Shown here one piece after another: positions 12,246-13,897 of a DNA stretch of 13,897 bases; the first letter of the stretch is position 1; every line of letters begins with the position of its first letter. This stretch comes from a bacterium (GTDB lineage: Bacteria; Patescibacteriota; UBA1384; XYA2-FULL-43-10; 1-14-0-10-43-13), in assembly GCA_030649445.1 (NCBI GenBank), contig JAUSKR010000022.1, positions 1 through 13,897 on the forward strand, written 5' to 3'. Below the pieces are notes generated by a model. That model was not told the DNA's origin and did not search any database. It saw only the letters and a list, made by a program, of their open reading frames with translations. Both the position numbers and the translations under genes were made by a program.

Positions 12246-12889
12246 TGAACTATAATACTTTTTATCAAAAATTAAAGGGCTATCCGTTGTTTTCGACCGA
12301 TGATCTGAAGATGATTTTGGGCACGGAATTTACCTCGTCCACAATTATAAATTTGCAAAATTGGCAAAAGAAAAATCAGGTTATTCAGTTGCGAAGAGGA
12401 CTGTATTTCTTGCCGTCGTTTGACAAGGCAAAAATTAAGCCAGATATGTTGGCGGCTAGACTTTATGAGCCTTCTTACGTTAGCCTTGAATATGCTCTGT
12501 CATATTACGGCATTATTCCGGAGGCCGTCTTTACTATTACTTCGGTTTCGACCAGAAAAACGGCTCACTTTTTAGTCGAGGGCATCGGCAACTATTCATA
12601 CCAAAAAATTAAAAAGGAAGCTTTCGGCGGCTATGGAACTTATCTTGAAAATGGTGTCTCTTATAATTTAGCCGAACCGGAAAAAGCCTTATTGGACTTT
12701 TTTTATCTGAACAGGCATCTCATGGATGGCAGCCGGGCAAATTTTGATAGTTATCGTTTCAACGAAACTTTCCGCTATAATAAAACCAGGATGAAGGAGT
12801 TGGTAGTTTATTTTAAGGATAAAAAAACGACATATCTGAGTAATAAATTTATTGAATTTTATCCGACCAAAAAGAAAGAGGGGAAATAA
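12245..12889 (+). CDS. AbiEi-family antitoxin / transcriptional regulator
   Basis: This is the antitoxin and autorepressor half of a type IV AbiE toxin-antitoxin pair, 214 residues. The N-terminal winged helix-turn-helix covers about residues 14-55 (LFSTDDLKMIL, then IINLQNWQKKNQVIQLRRGLY, with the wing at RRGLYFLP). The rest is the AbiEi C-terminal domain, with PSYVSLEYALSYYGIIPE (about 77-94) and EPEKALLDFFYL (about 144-155). The start is fixed by the promoter and operator immediately upstream. The stop overlaps the ATG of the toxin gene (TAATG), typical of translational coupling in this pair. In the family, the antitoxin counters the toxin without a stable protein complex and represses the operon cooperatively. 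Confidence 0.85.
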   Translation: MNYNTFYQKLKGYPLFSTDDLKMILGTEFTSSTIINLQNWQKKNQVIQLRRGLYFLPSFDKAKIKPDMLAARLYEPSYVSLEYALSYYGIIPEAVFTITSVSTRKTAHFLVEGIGNYSYQKIKKEAFGGYGTYLENGVSYNLAEPEKALLDFFYLNRHLMDGSRANFDSYRFNETFRYNKTRMKELVVYFKDKKTTYLSNKFIEFYPTKKKEGK

Positions 12890-13683
12890 TGTTGCCAAAA
12901 CAAGATTTTTTCCGGAACTATTCAGAAAAAAACAATTTGCCGATGCTAGATCGCAATGTTTTGCACGAATTTTTGCAATCGGAAATTTTACACTCACTTT
13001 CAACCAGCAAATATGCCAAAACGGTTTCTTTTTTGGGCGGGACGGCGCTGAGATTTGCCTACAACATTAAGCGCTTTTCTGAAGATCTTGATTTCGATTT
13101 AGTCGAGAAAAAAGGTTTCAAACTTGAAAACCTCGCAGACGATCTTGGCAAAAATCTCGAGAAAAAAGGCTACATGGTTGAGACAAAATCAAAAACGACC
13201 GAGAATATTCATATCATTTACCTGAAATTTTCCGGTGTTCTGGCTGAATTTGGAATTAAGCTGGCCAAAAATGAGAAAGAGGTCATTAAATTTGAGATTG
13301 ATTTTGATCCGCCAAAGTATATCGAAGCTGAAACCGTTTTGATCGACTCTTTCGAAAAAAGGTTTCCGCTTTTTGTAAATAAGCTCGATACACTTTATGC
13401 TCAAAAACTTCTGGCCTTTTTCTTTCGACCTTATCAAAAGGGGCGGGATTTCTATGATTTGATCTGGTTTATTTCGCAGAAAAATCTTGAGCCGAATTAC
13501 AAGATTCTTCAAGAAAAAAATATTCCGGTCTCAAATAAAAAGGAACTGATTGCCGCCATTCAAAAACGCTTGACCAAGCTGAATTTGGTTGAAGCAGCCA
13601 ACGACGTTAAGAGATTCCTCTTCGACCCGCGGGAGGCTGATTGGATCAAAGATTTGCCGGAATATTTGGATTCGGCTCTGTAA
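12889..13683 (+). CDS. AbiEii-family nucleotidyltransferase toxin
   Basis: This is the toxin of the AbiE pair, 264 residues, a DNA polymerase beta-like nucleotidyltransferase. Motif I is visible as GGTALR (50-55) followed by RFSEDLDFDL (62-71), which contains the two metal-binding Asp residues. A third acidic residue is probable in FEIDFD (135-140). The family's later motif is KLDTLYAQKLLAFFFR ... GRDFYDL (165-191), with Lys and Asp in the expected places. Related toxins are bacteriostatic and transfer nucleotides to RNA such as tRNA, or bind GTP; AbiE systems can give abortive phage resistance. All core residues are present, so it is likely active. Its ATG overlaps the antitoxin stop, and GAAAGAGGGG provides the ribosome-binding site. 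Confidence 0.9.
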   Translation: MLPKQDFFRNYSEKNNLPMLDRNVLHEFLQSEILHSLSTSKYAKTVSFLGGTALRFAYNIKRFSEDLDFDLVEKKGFKLENLADDLGKNLEKKGYMVETKSKTTENIHIIYLKFSGVLAEFGIKLAKNEKEVIKFEIDFDPPKYIEAETVLIDSFEKRFPLFVNKLDTLYAQKLLAFFFRPYQKGRDFYDLIWFISQKNLEPNYKILQEKNIPVSNKKELIAAIQKRLTKLNLVEAANDVKRFLFDPREADWIKDLPEYLDSAL

Positions 13684-13690
13684 CTTAGCC

Positions 13691-13824
13691 GTAATTGCTC
13701 ACTCACCCCTTGTCATCCTCGGGTTCGACGGTGTGGCTTGAGAGGGAAACCCGGGGATCCAAAATAGTTTGTACTGCCTAGATTCCCGCCTCCGCGGGAA
13801 TGACAGCTGCGAGTGAGTAGTTAC
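13691..13824. repeat. Palindromic repeat after abiEii
   Basis: Outer arms 13691-13706 (GTAATTGCTCACTCAC) and 13809-13824 match in inverted orientation at 13 of 16 positions. Inner TGTCAT (13711-13716) pairs with ATGACA (13800-13805), and TTCCCGC with GCGGGAA (13783-13800) makes a small perfect hairpin. No gene is seen. It resembles the dispersed TGTCATCC/GGAATGACA repeats of many bacteria and could act as a terminator-like structure. Confidence 0.65.
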
Positions 13825-13826
13825 AT

Positions 13827-13897
13827 TCACCCTATTCTTATGATTTTATATGGCCAGCGGATGATTTTCATTAGAATTGTCGCGAGCAGGCCGTTGT
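13827..13897 (-). CDS. Possible C-terminal end of a minus-strand gene (partial)
   Basis: From the right edge the minus strand is open for 22 codons to a TGA at 13827-13829. It reads NGLLATILMKIIRWPYKIIR, a hydrophobic and basic tail that would suit a membrane protein ending towards abiEii. The stretch is too short to name, and the plus strand is also open here, so this is only a candidate. Confidence 0.3.
   Translation of the reverse strand, partial: NGLLATILMKIIRWPYKIIRIG

Noticed and set aside
13840..13897. Start of a plus-strand gene at the right edge
   Set aside because: An ATG is followed by 18 open codons, but no ribosome-binding site or recognisable sequence is present. The minus-strand frame with its own stop codon looks slightly better.

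Overview
The window reads as bacterial chromosome, most likely from a Candidate Phyla Radiation (Patescibacteria) genome. This is inference. It rests on the free-standing four-helix-bundle (23S intervening-sequence-type) gene, the AbiE pair, the style of the genes, and an unusually dense load of short palindromic and heptameric repeats between and inside genes. No rRNA, tRNA or CRISPR array was seen.

Layout. (1) 1-2305, plus strand: the C-terminal part of a membrane-anchored extracytoplasmic protein, open at the left edge and studded with repeats, followed by mannose-1-phosphate guanylyltransferase (surface glycan supply). (2) 2315-6647, plus strand: a promoter, a SAM-binding riboswitch with a terminator, then metK, a four-helix-bundle gene flanked by inverted heptamer arrays, a PfkB-family kinase and adenosylhomocysteinase. 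This is an S-adenosylmethionine cycle cluster; the kinase is a candidate for removing the adenosine made by the hydrolase. (3) 6657-9118, plus strand: a LOG-family phosphoribohydrolase coupled to a nicotinate phosphoribosyltransferase-family gene, suggesting nucleotide/base salvage. (4) 9130-11923, minus strand: a polar-amino-acid-type ABC importer operon (binding protein, permease, ATPase). The ATPase carries a C-terminal extension of about 150 residues that resembles the sensor half of TrmB-like regulators. (5) 11948-12164: a 25-codon relic of the 3' end of a second adenosylhomocysteinase gene, then a repeat with perfect 16-bp terminal inverted repeats. (6) 12180-13683, plus strand: an AbiEi/AbiEii toxin-antitoxin operon with a consensus promoter and an inverted-repeat operator that runs into the start codon. 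(7) 13691-13897: another palindromic repeat and the possible tail of a minus-strand gene.

The most unusual signals are: short palindromes and tandem repeats inserted in frame in at least three protein genes, reminiscent of Rickettsia palindromic elements, one of them also found as an inverted copy in an intergenic repeat; the four-helix-bundle gene bounded by inverted heptamer arrays; the ABC ATPase-sensor fusion; and the adenosylhomocysteinase tail relic.
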